From: Acidianus brierleyi
Lineage (GTDB): Archaea > Thermoproteota > Thermoprotei_A > Sulfolobales > Sulfolobaceae
Length of the DNA stretch: 64,000 bases
Assembly: GCF_003201835.2 (NCBI RefSeq)
Contig: NZ_CP029289.2
Span: 2,364,501-2,428,500, forward strand
Direction of reading: 5' to 3'
Shown one piece after another: positions 50,343 through 59,708 of the stretch (position 1 is the first letter of the stretch; every line of letters begins with the position of its first letter). Under the pieces are notes generated by a model, which worked only from the letters and a program-made list of their open reading frames with translations, was not told the origin of the DNA and did not search any database. The position numbers were made by a program, and so were the translations under genes.

Positions 50343-50750
50343 TCAATTTTCCTTCAAATATTAAATATCATAAGATAATGCTAATTTTGGACACTTTAGT
50401 TGCTAGACTAATAATCAAATCTAATGTTCTATAATTTATGTTAATTGGAAAATGGTACCTTAAGTATAACATTATTTCTGAGAAAAATTGAAGTAATACA
50501 TAAAGCAGAGGAAAGTTAATTTTTCAAAATTTTGTGTAGATGTGGTATAGTTCTTTGCTATATAGTTTATAAATACGTTTTTTATTGGTAGTTTTTACGT
50601 TTTGTATTACATGTATTAAGTATATATATAAGTGATTTTTACGGGAAAAGAGATGTTTTACAACGAAAAATCTATTAAAGCCTAGTAGGTAGAATTTCAT
50701 TTTTCATTATTTTGATTTTTAAGAATTTATCCAAAAACATTTCTAGCAAA
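50343..50750. other. AT-rich intergenic region
   Basis: About 400 bases, no ORF or repeat that I can support. It lies between two convergent genes, so it probably holds their termination signals (T-rich runs on both strands). Confidence 0.4.
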
Positions 50751-51107
50751 TTAGAAAGCATGCTTTTTATCATGCAAATCCTTAAGCATTTCAGTGTACA
50801 TTTTCTCATACTTGTCAATGTGAAGAACTATTGCCCTTTTACACTTTAAGAAATACTTATCGGTAGTTACAATATAGCCGTTAATTAGTTGAGCGTAAAT
50901 CATTATTTGATGGTCATATTTATAGGGAGTGATGAAAGGATAATAACCCAAATATTTAACCCTCCTTCTACACCACCTATAAAATCCTTTTATTGAAAGG
51001 TCAAAGATCAGAGGGATTCCCTCGTGCAAATTTCTACTATAGGAATTACGACCGACTGTTCCCAGTTTGCGAGGCTTGGAGTCTGAACTACTCACAGGGA
51101 ATCCCAA
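50751..51107 (-). CDS. PIN-like (DUF5615-like) nuclease, 118 aa or less
   Basis: The C-terminal part YDHQIMIYAQLINGYIVTTDKYFLKCK has the arrangement of PIN-like nucleases (D...A...IVTxDxxF), with an upstream strand LIFDLSIKGFYRW that could supply the first Asp. The first ~30 residues do not resemble the family, so the true start may be internal. Such proteins are often toxins. It lies between Csx1 and the CARF-PIN gene. No antitoxin is seen. Confidence 0.5.
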   Translation of the reverse strand: MGFPVSSSDSKPRKLGTVGRNSYSRNLHEGIPLIFDLSIKGFYRWCRRRVKYLGYYPFITPYKYDHQIMIYAQLINGYIVTTDKYFLKCKRAIVLHIDKYEKMYTEMLKDLHDKKHAF

Positions 51108-51488
51108 ATTTTATTGTGAAGGATACATTATAAACTTTTAAGGGTTTTTGATTTAATACTTTCAGCCCTCATTTTATCCATTTTCTGAATTCTATGAATT
51201 ATTTACATTTTTCGTCTTCTAATCATTTTCCAGATCATGAATATCCGTGGAATTGAAAGATTAGTCTTAGAAAAGGTAATAAAAAGTTCTCTAATTGCTG
51301 ATTTCTAACTAGTTTCGAAAAGTTTTAGTGCAGTTTTTTCATTTCTTAATTCATAAGTATTCTATGGAAATACTAGCGTTCCTCTTTAACTTAAGATTTT
51401 TCATTTTTTAGAAATGAATAACATTGAGCTTAATACCCTAAATGAGATTATCATTCTAATTTTTAAATGTTTATAAAGAAAATAATAT
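51108..51488. other. AT-rich intergenic region
   Basis: About 380 AT-rich bases upstream of the CARF-PIN gene. A TTTTTAAATG stretch about 24 bases before ATG 51489 is a possible promoter. The segment near 51305 (CTAGTTTCGAAAAGTTTTAG) faintly resembles the dispersed motif seen elsewhere. Confidence 0.4.
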
Positions 51489-52706
51489 ATGAAATGTGCA
51501 GTAATCCCTATAAATAGGTCAGATTTCACTTTCGAAAGTTCCTTCTCGTCTATAGTTAGGACTTATGAACTCTTTAAGCCCGAGAAAATTCTTATACTTT
51601 ACGCAGATTTTAATGACGTTCACTTACAGAAATTAAAAGATCTTTTAGATGAATTAAAAGGTAAAGGAATTGATATAAAATGCGTTAAGTTAACTATGGA
51701 AAGTTTTGAAGATTTCAAAAAACTTATTGAGGAAGAAACTAAGGGATGTGAGAAAACCTATCTTGTTCCGACTTCTGGAGCAAATATAGTCGCAGTTTAT
51801 TTAACCCTACTTCATTCTCAAATTCATCCTTTAGTTAATTACCTCTTTTCCTTCGGATCTTGGATTAGGTATTATTATCCCTTTGTTCCTAGAAGTTTAG
51901 AGAACGTTCTAATATTGGGAGATAAGAAACCTAACACTGTAAATCTGGATCTTAATTTAGATAGTTATTTGGATGATACTGTCTTCACAAGAATAATTGA
52001 GATGGGTGCAGAGAAACTGAATAAAAAACTTTCAATCGAGAACGATGATTTGTATTTAAAACTTAAAGGAAAAGAAATACTAAGCACCGATCATCCAAAT
52101 TATAATAAAACACTAAAGGAACTATCGATAATTTTCGATCATGCCCAAAATATTCTCACTCTTTCTGGCGCTTACGACATAATTGTCGACGATAAAAAAA
52201 TTGAGGATATATCCTACGGTAGAACTCTCATAATTGACACTAACCTAATATATTATGGAATTCACAGTCACGAAATAAGAGATATAGTAATTCCATATTG
52301 CGTTCATAATGAGGTTTTATTTAACGTTAATAAGAAGGAGTCCTTTAGCGATGCCCTATTTTACGTATATGATTCATTACGTGAAAAAAGCAGAATGATA
52401 CCAAGCGAGTCTACTATTTGTGACGTTGCAATACCTAAAATAGAGCCTGATCTAATTAGAGGATCCTTAGTAGTAACCGCAGATAAGTGGGCTTACGAAA
52501 GATGGAAAAAATTGGCCATTAGCTCCTACACTGATTTAAAGTTGGCACACCTTGGGAAAGAAAGGAAGGATTACGTAAATGTGAGTAACGTAATATTCAA
52601 TCTTGCTGCAATACTTTGCTTAATGAAAACCTCTGAAATCGAAGTATGTTGGAAGAGTAACGGCTGTGTAAAAATAGATTGTAAGGACGGTGTAAAAATA
52701 GATTAG
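51489..52706 (+). CDS. CARF-PIN fusion, candidate cyclic-oligoadenylate-activated nuclease
   Basis: 405 residues. The N-terminal ~150 form a CARF-like Rossmann domain: VIPINRSDFTFESSFSSIV, then ILILYADFND and the pocket loop YLVPTSGANIVAVYLTLL. A linker follows. The C-terminal domain is a PIN nuclease with acidic residues at Asp250 (LIIDTNLIYYG), Glu275 (VHNEVLF) and Asp332 (SLVVTADKW). CARF domains bind cyclic oligoadenylates made by type III Cas10, so this is probably a signal-activated RNase, inferred from architecture. CARF-PIN fusions are known from surveys, but few have been studied. Confidence 0.75.
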   Translation: MKCAVIPINRSDFTFESSFSSIVRTYELFKPEKILILYADFNDVHLQKLKDLLDELKGKGIDIKCVKLTMESFEDFKKLIEEETKGCEKTYLVPTSGANIVAVYLTLLHSQIHPLVNYLFSFGSWIRYYYPFVPRSLENVLILGDKKPNTVNLDLNLDSYLDDTVFTRIIEMGAEKLNKKLSIENDDLYLKLKGKEILSTDHPNYNKTLKELSIIFDHAQNILTLSGAYDIIVDDKKIEDISYGRTLIIDTNLIYYGIHSHEIRDIVIPYCVHNEVLFNVNKKESFSDALFYVYDSLREKSRMIPSESTICDVAIPKIEPDLIRGSLVVTADKWAYERWKKLAISSYTDLKLAHLGKERKDYVNVSNVIFNLAAILCLMKTSEIEVCWKSNGCVKIDCKDGVKID

Positions 52707-53103
52707 ATCCTCTATTTTTATTAAATAAGAAAAAATATTTTAAACAATGTCATATTTTTGAATCTAAGAAAAATTAGCTCATTAAACGGAAAATTTGAGT
52801 CATAAAGTTTTCTTTGCCAATTCACTTTATTTCTATAATCAGAGAGAAAATATTACTACTTTATCGTCAAATACGTTTTCGTTAGTATTTCGGGAAAGTT
52901 CTTAGCCATTTAAAGAGTACAAATGAGAGATAACAAGCTAACTTAGTAAAACTACTAGTTTATGTGGTAATTTAATTGAATATTTCTCTCAATTGTCTAT
53001 TATTCCAATTCACAATAGAGCCGTAAATTGCCCGAGGCTAAACCGTGAGCATATTTTCTTATTGTGGAGTTAAAAATCCTTATTAGTAATAAAAGGATTT
53101 AAA
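52707..53103. other. AT-rich intergenic region with one dispersed motif
   Basis: About 400 bases between convergent genes. It contains the motif GTTAGTATTTCGGGAAAGTTCTTAG at 52881-52906, related to 19655-19715. No gene is evident. Confidence 0.45.
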
Positions 53104-53508
53104 CTAGTTAATAAATTCTACAACCTCATTTACACCTATAAGTTCCTTTTCCCTTCTGAAGAGAGCTTTTGCGCTAAGGAATTTAGCAGTTCCTATAGCG
53201 GAACAATCAGCTAAGGAAATGGAATACTTGCACTTGCATTCTGAGGTATACTTTAAAATTCTAGGTTTTACTCCTACTATCTCATAGTATCCGGATTTTA
53301 TTACATCTTTAACTATTTTTTCTGCTTTCATTCTTCCCAACTTTCTGCAAAGCACGTAATACACTTCAGCAAGGTTCACTACACTGACGTATGCGGTTAC
53401 TTCTTGGTTAAGTACTTTGTTATAATACTCTCTGAATTCGCCGTTGTTAGCAGTTTCAGATAAACCGTAAAGTTTGTATGTTTTAATGGAAAACATAAAT
53501 ACAGTCAC
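53104..53508 (-). CDS. vapC: VapC-type PIN toxin, possibly truncated
   Basis: A PIN-domain protein of 134 residues. It has VVNLAEVYYVLCRKLG (second acidic residue) and ISLADCSAIGTAKFL with the third Asp. The first strand with the catalytic Asp (usually near DTSVL or DTNVF) is not present; the N-terminus MTVFMFSIKTYKLYGLSE looks rearranged. The antitoxin gene lies 240 bases upstream, instead of the usual overlap, with a structured insert between. The toxin is therefore probably inactive. Confidence 0.65.
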   Translation of the reverse strand: MTVFMFSIKTYKLYGLSETANNGEFREYYNKVLNQEVTAYVSVVNLAEVYYVLCRKLGRMKAEKIVKDVIKSGYYEIVGVKPRILKYTSECKCKYSISLADCSAIGTAKFLSAKALFRREKELIGVNEVVEFIN

Positions 53509-53735
53509 ACCAGATGGGTGGAAATATCACGACGAGGTGTGACGTTAAAAATTAAAGATGTGCGGGTTTCCCCGCATCTGTGATATTCCGGGGGTATGGG
53601 TTGGGGTTATCCAGCTAAAGGGGCGGATGGGTAACGGGTTTCCCCGTGACTCTGGTGAAGCCCAAGGGCTGAGGATTGATATTAAATATTATGAAATCCT
53701 ATGAAGCCCAAACCCCTTCTAGAAAGGAGAGAATT
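53503..53735. mobile_element. structured GC-rich insert between vapB and vapC
   Basis: About 230 bases, clearly richer in G and C than the surroundings, with several strong hairpins: GTCACACC...GGTGTGAC (53503-53546), GATGTGCGGG TTT CCCCGCATC (53568-53590) and GGGTAACGGGTTTCCCCGT (53626-53645). The repeated GAAGCCCAA motif (53656-53664 and 53703-53711) is also seen. It carries no ORF. It looks like an IS200/IS605-type end, an omega-RNA-like relic or another structured mobile element that split the toxin-antitoxin operon. Confidence 0.45.
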
Positions 53736-53744
53736 ACTCCAGTA

Positions 53745-53978
53745 TCAAGCACTACTTTTTTCATCTTCTTTACGTCCCTTCAATAATTCTTCATATAAGT
53801 TTTCTCCTTTTGCTATTCCAAAAAGCTCTTCAGCAAGCTTTCTATTCTTAAGCTTTCTCTCAATTAAATGGTTTATTGCCTCGTCATAGGAAACTTTTCT
53901 TCCTAATTTCTTTTCAAGCATTCCAGCAATTTTAGTAAGTTTCTTCTTAGTTTCTGGTTTTACTTTTATGCTTTCCAT
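53745..53978 (-). CDS. vapB: VapB-type antitoxin, 77 aa
   Basis: A small protein beginning MESIKVKPETKKKLTKIAGM, a ribbon-helix-helix-like DNA-binding start, then KVSYDEAINHLIERKLKNRKL and an acidic toxin-binding tail (NLYEELLKGRKEDEKS). Start at ATG 53978; an in-frame ATG at 53996 would add six residues. It would neutralise the VapC toxin downstream and repress the operon. Confidence 0.75.
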   Translation of the reverse strand: MESIKVKPETKKKLTKIAGMLEKKLGRKVSYDEAINHLIERKLKNRKLAEELFGIAKGENLYEELLKGRKEDEKSSA

Positions 53979-54156
53979 ATTTTCTACCTTTTCCACTAAG
54001 TATATAAAATTACTTTCACTTATATCAAGCGTTCCTAATGTTAGTATTTATTTTAACAAGGGCGTTCAGTAATAAATATTTTGGTTGAACTTCAAGCATA
54101 ATGTCAACTAAGATTGCCACGTGTACCTTTCAATCCACGTGGCGATTTGGGGAGGA

Positions 54157-55129
54157 TCACTTAGGCTCATAAGGCTTATTATTATACCAAACACTCCAAA
54201 CTATTCTAGCCAATTTCCTGGCTAAAGCAGTGTACAACTTCTTTCCCTTCAACTTTTCCTTATGGTTCTCGTAAAATTCTAGTAATGTAGGATTACGAGA
54301 GTAATTCATCTCAGCGAGGAAGTAGAACAAGCTGCGCAAGTACTTATTACCCTTCTTCGATATTCCCTTACAGTAGCTTTACCGCTCCTCTCAACTATTG
54401 GGTCTAAACCACAGTAGGCTACGAAGGACTCAGGGTTAGGAAAGCGTTTAATGTCTCCAACAATGCCTATTATTATTCCCGAAGAAAGTTTTCCTATTCC
54501 CGGTATAGTTAATAGAACGTGATTTTCAGACTGTGATTGTATCATTTTCTCTACTTCTTTTATTTTCTCGCTTGTTTCCAGTAGTGCTTTAGATAATACT
54601 TCGATTTCTTCAAGTACGATCTTTGTTCCAAGTTGTATAATTGTATTTTGAAGTTTCCTTTAGAGAATTCTTCAAGCATTTCCTTGCTTATTTTTTCCTC
54701 GTCACTGACTAGGAATAGTGCTCTTTTTACCCTGTTCTTGTACTTTACTTCAAGGTCTTTTAGGAAGATATATAGTGTTACTAGTTCTTTCAATGAGTTG
54801 TAGTTGTACTCCTTTGCCTTGTTTGCCATGTTTATTAGTTTTTGTGCGTCGTAAAAATCTGTTTTCTTTCCTCTCAAGTCCTTCTCCTTCCATAGTATAT
54901 TTGGGCTTACTTGTAGTATCTTGATCCCTTTTTCCTTGAAGTATTGACATGGTTTTATTGAGTATGCTCCTGTCGGTTCGACCACTATTGTGTTTAGTTT
55001 CACTTTTAGTATTTCTTCATAACCCTTCTTGTTGTTCTCGTAGACCCTCCCCTCACTCGTTACTAGATGATCTTTTGATATGTCTATTCCTAGGATCCCT
55101 ACCTCTTTATCACACCTATATCCGTGCAT
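54157..55129 (-). pseudogene. IS110-family transposase, frameshifted (copy 2)
   Basis: The same gene as in copy 1, but damaged at other sites: a 4-base loss near 54370 (CCCTTACAG versus CCCTTACTTACAG) and a change near 54628 (TTTGTTCCAAG versus TTTGTGTACTCTAAG). The region damaged in copy 1 is intact here and reads SFVAYCGLDPIVERSGKAT. The two copies together define a full-length protein of about 320 residues. Confidence 0.85.
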
Positions 55130-55307
55130 ATTATCACAATGTTCAGTCCGATGGTAGGGGTTTGTCACGCCCCCGTTCGAAGACTTTGCTTCAGTCAAAG
55201 GGTCGACCATGTTTCCCAGTTGGAGAGTATTACCCTCCCCAACTAATTAATCTATATAGGGTTCAAAGGGGGCGGAAGACTCCATCCGTAAGGGTGGAGA
55301 TGGATAG
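55130..55307 (-). ncRNA. candidate IS110 bridge RNA region (copy 2)
   Basis: Non-coding DNA upstream of the copy 2 transposase, nearly identical to 6087-6264, with the same complementary segments (one C-for-T change in the GAGTATTACCCTCC stretch). Conservation despite gene decay is probably due to recent duplication. The RNA is inferred from the known position in IS110 elements. Confidence 0.4.
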
Positions 55308-55704
55308 GCTCCACATGCTTCGCCTCTAACATGGCTAGGCGATAGCTTGAAGAGCCGAAGGAACTACTTGATTGGGGTCAACTTGAGGACCTTCACTTTG
55401 TATGTGTAATACTCTTTTTCTGATTCTTGAATTTTTCTATAATACGCGTTGTATTGTTAATTTTGTTAGGAGATAGTGCGAACTAACTATGAGAACGTCC
55501 CCTTAAATTTTTGCACACTCCTACTCGGGATGTTGTCCCACATGTTAGATCGCGGGGGACGTATAGCCAGCCTACCCCATGGGGTTTTATCCCCATGTTC
55601 ACTTTCGGCTTGTGTTATTTTCTTGTTCTCTTTATAAAAGTTTTACTCTTGTAAGGCTTGTCTTCTTGTTTAGGAGTGTTGTTCGTGAAAATCGCCGTAG
55701 GAGC
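55308..55704. mobile_element. 397-bp segment absent from copy 1
   Basis: Present only in copy 2, bounded by short inverted ends GGCTCC and GGAGCC. It has no long ORF. Part of it on the minus strand can read GWLYVPRDLTCGTTSRVG, which might be a fragment of another element. Either it is an insertion, or copy 1 has lost it by deletion. Confidence 0.45.
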
Positions 55705-55748
55705 CCCCTTTGTAAAACTTATATACTTCTTTTTCAAATACCCTATTA

Positions 55749-56944
55749 ATGGCCGACGTAGGGTTACGCTTCAGAGCGTACACTAACGAACAAACATTGA
55801 GGGCGTTAAAAGCCCAGTTGAGGTTAGCGTCAGAAGTGTACAACACCCTACGTTGGGCAGACATCTATTTTCATGAAAGAGACGGAAAAGGACTCACTAA
55901 GACGGAGTTGAGGCAACTAGCTCTCGATCTGAGAAAACAGGATGAACAATATCAACATCTATATTCCCAAACACTGCAGCAGATTGCAGACAGATTCTAC
56001 GACGCTAGACAGAGGTTCTTCGATGGGTTAGCACGTTTCCCAAAAGAAAGCACACAAGTGGTACTCCCTCGTCTACCCTCAATCAGGTTGGAAAGTCATG
56101 AAAGTGAGAGAAATAAGGACGAAGAGCAAGAAGAACAAGAAGAAGGTAATAACGCTTCAGCTGTCAAACCTAGGGATCTTCAACGTCGTTGTCCATAGGG
56201 ACTTCCCGCTAGACAAGGTAAAGAGGGTAATAGTCAAGTTAACACCGTCAGGGAGAGTTTACATTACTTTCGTTGTGGATCAAGAGTATCCTCAACTCCC
56301 CAAGACAAACAAAGTTGTTGCTGTGGATGTTGGTGTAGAGAAACTTCTCACTACCTCTGACGGGGAATATGTCCCCAACCAGAGACCTTATGAGAATGCA
56401 CTCAACAAGATGAAGAAGCTTCATAAAGCTCTCTCACGGAAGAAGTTCTTGTCACACAACTGGTTTAAGGCAAAGATTAAGCTTGCAAGGGCTCACGAAC
56501 ACTTGAAGAACCTTAGGAAGGACATGTACATGAAACTTGGTAAGTATTTTGCTGAGCATTATGATGTTCTCGTAATGGAGGATATTCACGTTAAGCAACT
56601 TGTTGGTAAGTCTCTCAGAAGGCTGAGGATGAGGTTACACGATGTTGCTATTCATGAGCTTAGGAGTATCATGAGATATCAACTTGGGAAGTACGGTAAG
56701 AAACTCACTCTAGTGGATCCTGCTTTTACTTCAATGACTTGTGCTAGGTGCGGACATGTTAAGAAAGATTTGACGTTGGCTGATCGTGTGTTTGTCTGTC
56801 CCAAGTGCGGTTGGGTCGCTGATCGTGATTATAATGCTTCCCTCAACATCCTAAGGAGATCGGGGTCGGAACGACCCTTAGTGCCTGTGGAGCTGAGACC
56901 TCTACCTTTGGCAAGCCTCGGCTTTGAAGCAGGAAGCCACGTCC
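55749..56944 (+). pseudogene. tnpB: TnpB nuclease, frameshifted (copy 2)
   Basis: Near-identical to the intact tnpB at 6310-7515, but a 5-base deletion near 56040 (CCCAAAAGAAAGC versus CCCAAAGGAAAAGAAAGC) moves the frame. The first part ends at about 56198 in the wrong frame, and the rest (KVREIRTKSK onward) resumes from ATG 56098. All RuvC and zinc-finger residues are in the second part. The last codons run into the MITE. Confidence 0.85.
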
Positions 56945-56948
56945 GTTA

Positions 56949-57294
56949 CGGTAGACCCAAAATCTAATTAGTAAAAATAATTTTTATTCATTATTAGTGG
57001 TTCGTAAAGATTTAATGTAATTAGTTAGATAATTATATGATAATTTTTATAAATTTCCAAGTACCATATTAGATTTTTTATATTTTCACACAATTAACTG
57101 AGGAATATTATTATAATATTAGAAAATGATAAAGATGTATATGATAGAATCTGTTTTATTTACATTGATTATTTAATACATTATTCTTAATGCTCTTGAT
57201 TATGAGTATAATAAAATATATTCTTTTATTTATTAAGAAAAAATATGAGGTTTAATGTTGAATTTATATTTGTAATATGATTTTGGGTCTACCG
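56949..57294. mobile_element. 346-bp MITE with perfect terminal repeats
   Basis: Terminal inverted repeats CGGTAGACCCAAAATC (56949-56964) and GATTTTGGGTCTACCG (57279-57294), flanked by GTTA on both sides (56945-56948 and 57295-57298), a 4-base target duplication. Copy 1 of the host element has one uninterrupted GTTAGGGC at this place, which confirms the insertion. The interior is AT-rich with no ORF, so it must be mobilised by a transposase in trans. Confidence 0.9.
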
Positions 57295-57483
57295 GTTAGG
57301 GCGCGGTAGTTCACTAATTACTAATATATAACAATTCCGAGTAAACATATTGCAGACGCTAGGGAATCTCTTTTCCCTTATAAAAAACATAACCAAAATA
57401 AATTCAGTATCTTAAGTTGTCTTTAATAGAAGTCAATTATTTTAAAATTCTATTTTGAAATTAGATAAAAAGGTTTCTCAAAA
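57295..57483. other. right end of TnpB element and intergenic region
   Basis: The first 20 bases complete the right end of the TnpB element (to GGTAGTTCAC at 57314); bases just after it would be the guide. The rest is AT-rich spacer at the 3' end of the PolB2 cluster. Confidence 0.6.
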
Positions 57484-58056
57484 TTACTTCATAAAAGTTA
57501 TTAATCCTTCTCCTTCACTCTTACCATAAATGTCCCAAAAGGAGTAGGGTATTTCTATGTCTCCAATAGTTACGCTCTTAATTATTCTAAAGGAAAACCC
57601 TCTTTTTCCTCTTGTCAATTTAATTAGAGAATGAGAAGTGTGTAGACCGAAAATTGAACCTTCCTTTTCTCTATCCATTGCACTAAAAATGAAAACTTTC
57701 CCTGCGTTCCTTATTGCTGAAACTATTTGAGTGTATAATCTTTTATGATGATAAGGATCAATGATTATCATCTCCTTACCCATAGCTTCAATAGTAGGTT
57801 TAACGTCCTCTGCCTTGAAAGCTCTCCTTATATAAATTTCCCCTTTTTTCTGAAAAATATTCTCAAATCTCTCCACTAAAGTTGGGTCTATTCCACCTCT
57901 TTCAGCAACTATAACTACCTTTACTGGTGAGGATAACACTATCACGCGGTGATAGAAAAGAGTTAACAAATCTCTATCTTCAGAGTAAAATTCTACAATT
58001 TGATCCTTCATTATTATTTCATCTATCTCATTAAATCCAGTAATCATTTCCACCAC
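57484..58056 (-). CDS. RecA-fold-like protein of the PolB2 cluster
   Basis: 190 residues with a RadA/RecA-like alternation of strands and helices (VKVVIVAERGGIDPTL, then EMIIIDPYHHKRLYTQIV, the Walker-B-like strand). A proper Walker A is missing, so ATPase activity is doubtful. It overlaps the end of the DNA-polymerase gene by 13 bases and is the last gene of a three-gene operon. Clusters of PolB2 with a RadA-like gene are known in Sulfolobales and linked to DNA-damage response. Confidence 0.6.
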   Translation of the reverse strand: MVEMITGFNEIDEIIMKDQIVEFYSEDRDLLTLFYHRVIVLSSPVKVVIVAERGGIDPTLVERFENIFQKKGEIYIRRAFKAEDVKPTIEAMGKEMIIIDPYHHKRLYTQIVSAIRNAGKVFIFSAMDREKEGSIFGLHTSHSLIKLTRGKRGFSFRIIKSVTIGDIEIPYSFWDIYGKSEGEGLITFMK

Positions 58057-59708
58057 ATCGATTCGTAAACCCTTTTCAAATAATTTAGGTAATAAAATAC
58101 GTCAGCTCCATTGAAACCGTTATAAGCCTCATAAAATCCTTTTACTCCTCTTACGTAAGGGATTCCTTTTATCCAGAGGACGTAATCTTTGGGCTCTCCG
58201 TTTATTATCCTTTGTCTGTATTGACGATATATTTCATCTATTTTCTTCATGTTAATTTCCTCACACGAATTTGCATTGGACATTTCCCGTGTTAAGTCCC
58301 TCAGAAAATCCTTGATAACGTTAGGCATGTTACTTCTAATAATACCTTTAACCTTCATTTTTTCTCCCTTACCTAAATATCTTGTAGGGAAAGGAAGTCC
58401 TTCCCTATTGTTAGTAAAAATCATCCATCTGAATTTTTCAACTTTAAGTTTTAATCCCGTCCTTTCCTCTAATTCTTTAACGTAATCCTCAATATCTCCT
58501 TTTACAGTTAATGAATCGATTATGCCGTGGAGGACTTCTATTCCTCTTTTTTCAGCCAAATCTATTGCCTCCCTTAAGGTTTTCCTCGCAAAATAAGTTA
58601 CTAGTTCATAAGCCTCTATTTTACCGAATTTAGAATTCCTGAAACCTAAATAACCAAAGGAAGCTACTAACATCCATTTTATAGCATTTGATCTTTCCTC
58701 ATCAACTTTCTTTAATTCCTCTTTTCTTCTTATTAACCATTCTAGGGCTTCTGGAACTATTCCCTTTTCTTTAAAACATATTGAACCTATTTCTGTTTTT
58801 AGGTCTTCACAAGAGTCAACTGTCTCTGCCGAGATGTTATATTTAACTATTAGGGAAGGATACATTGAGGAAAAATCTATTTGATAAACGTTATTGAAAC
58901 ATCCAACTTTAGGGAATATTATTAACCCTCCTTTATCAACCTTCTTTAATTCCTCTAAAGTCCTTAACTTCTCCACCCTTGGAACAACCTTATGGATTAT
59001 TATCTTCCTTCTTAATGCTACCCAGGCTTCGTTAGTAGTTAAAGCTTTACCTATAGTTGAGTAAGCTATTTCCCTAAGTAAGACCTTCGAGGAATAGGAC
59101 CATTCTATTAAACCCTTTATTAAAACAGGAGATCTCTTCCTCTTCATGTCTACCTTTACTATAGCGTCAACTTTTTCACATGCATCTCCTAGACATTCTG
59201 CAACGTCTACATTAACTTTAGGATTGTATTCTATTCTTTCTTCACCGTTTTCTATTACCTTTACTTTTTCTCCTTCTTCAGCTTCACCGTACCAATCTAA
59301 AGGTATCAAAGTTGCATAACGTATTTTAGGAAAATCATAGTCACTAGTAGCAACTATTTTTCCTTTATCGATTTTTACCCATCTAAAGGGGAGGGCTTTA
59401 AGCCTGTAAAGCGTTTGGGAAATTATTGAAGGAATCTCGTTAACTACTTTCAGTCTTTTCCTTATATAATAATAAGCTGAAATTTCCTCAATCTCAAAAC
59501 GGTAAAGTTTGATTTTCTTACCTTGAATATCCTTCCATTCTTCTTCCTCGTACTTTAGAACTGAAGGATGTTGGAGGACAATTTCTGGATTTTGTGTAAT
59601 TACGTAAACGGGAAAAGTAGTTTTTACAAAGGCTTTTCTGAAGCCATTCAGATAAAGAATTAGACCACCTTTTACAGGTTTTGCATCTATTAAGTATCCC
59701 TCAGTCAT
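58044..59708 (-). CDS. dpo2: B-family DNA polymerase PolB2 (Dpo2)
   Basis: 554 residues, shorter than replicative PolB (about 780-880) because the exonuclease part is reduced. Motif A VYQIDFSSMYPSLI and motif B KWMLVASFGYLGFRN are present. Motif C reads LHGIIDSLTV, so it keeps one Asp where canonical polymerases have YGDTDS. PolB2 proteins were long thought inactive, and later work links them to translesion synthesis after damage. The start overlaps the end of the upstream small gene by 8 bases. Confidence 0.88.
   Translation of the reverse strand: MTEGYLIDAKPVKGGLILYLNGFRKAFVKTTFPVYVITQNPEIVLQHPSVLKYEEEEWKDIQGKKIKLYRFEIEEISAYYYIRKRLKVVNEIPSIISQTLYRLKALPFRWVKIDKGKIVATSDYDFPKIRYATLIPLDWYGEAEEGEKVKVIENGEERIEYNPKVNVDVAECLGDACEKVDAIVKVDMKRKRSPVLIKGLIEWSYSSKVLLREIAYSTIGKALTTNEAWVALRRKIIIHKVVPRVEKLRTLEELKKVDKGGLIIFPKVGCFNNVYQIDFSSMYPSLIVKYNISAETVDSCEDLKTEIGSICFKEKGIVPEALEWLIRRKEELKKVDEERSNAIKWMLVASFGYLGFRNSKFGKIEAYELVTYFARKTLREAIDLAEKRGIEVLHGIIDSLTVKGDIEDYVKELEERTGLKLKVEKFRWMIFTNNREGLPFPTRYLGKGEKMKVKGIIRSNMPNVIKDFLRDLTREMSNANSCEEINMKKIDEIYRQYRQRIINGEPKDYVLWIKGIPYVRGVKGFYEAYNGFNGADVFYYLNYLKRVYESMWWK

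Larger units (their letters stand above)
54055..57314. mobile_element. composite unit: IS110-type plus TnpB element, copy 2
   Basis: Second copy of the unit at 5012-7530, in the same orientation and with the same ends (AACAAGGGCG to CGGTAGTTCAC). It carries two additions: about 397 bases between the IS110-type gene and tnpB (55308-55704), and a 346-bp MITE in the right end (56949-57294). Both proteins are broken. Nucleotide identity to copy 1 is very high over shared parts. Confidence 0.8.
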
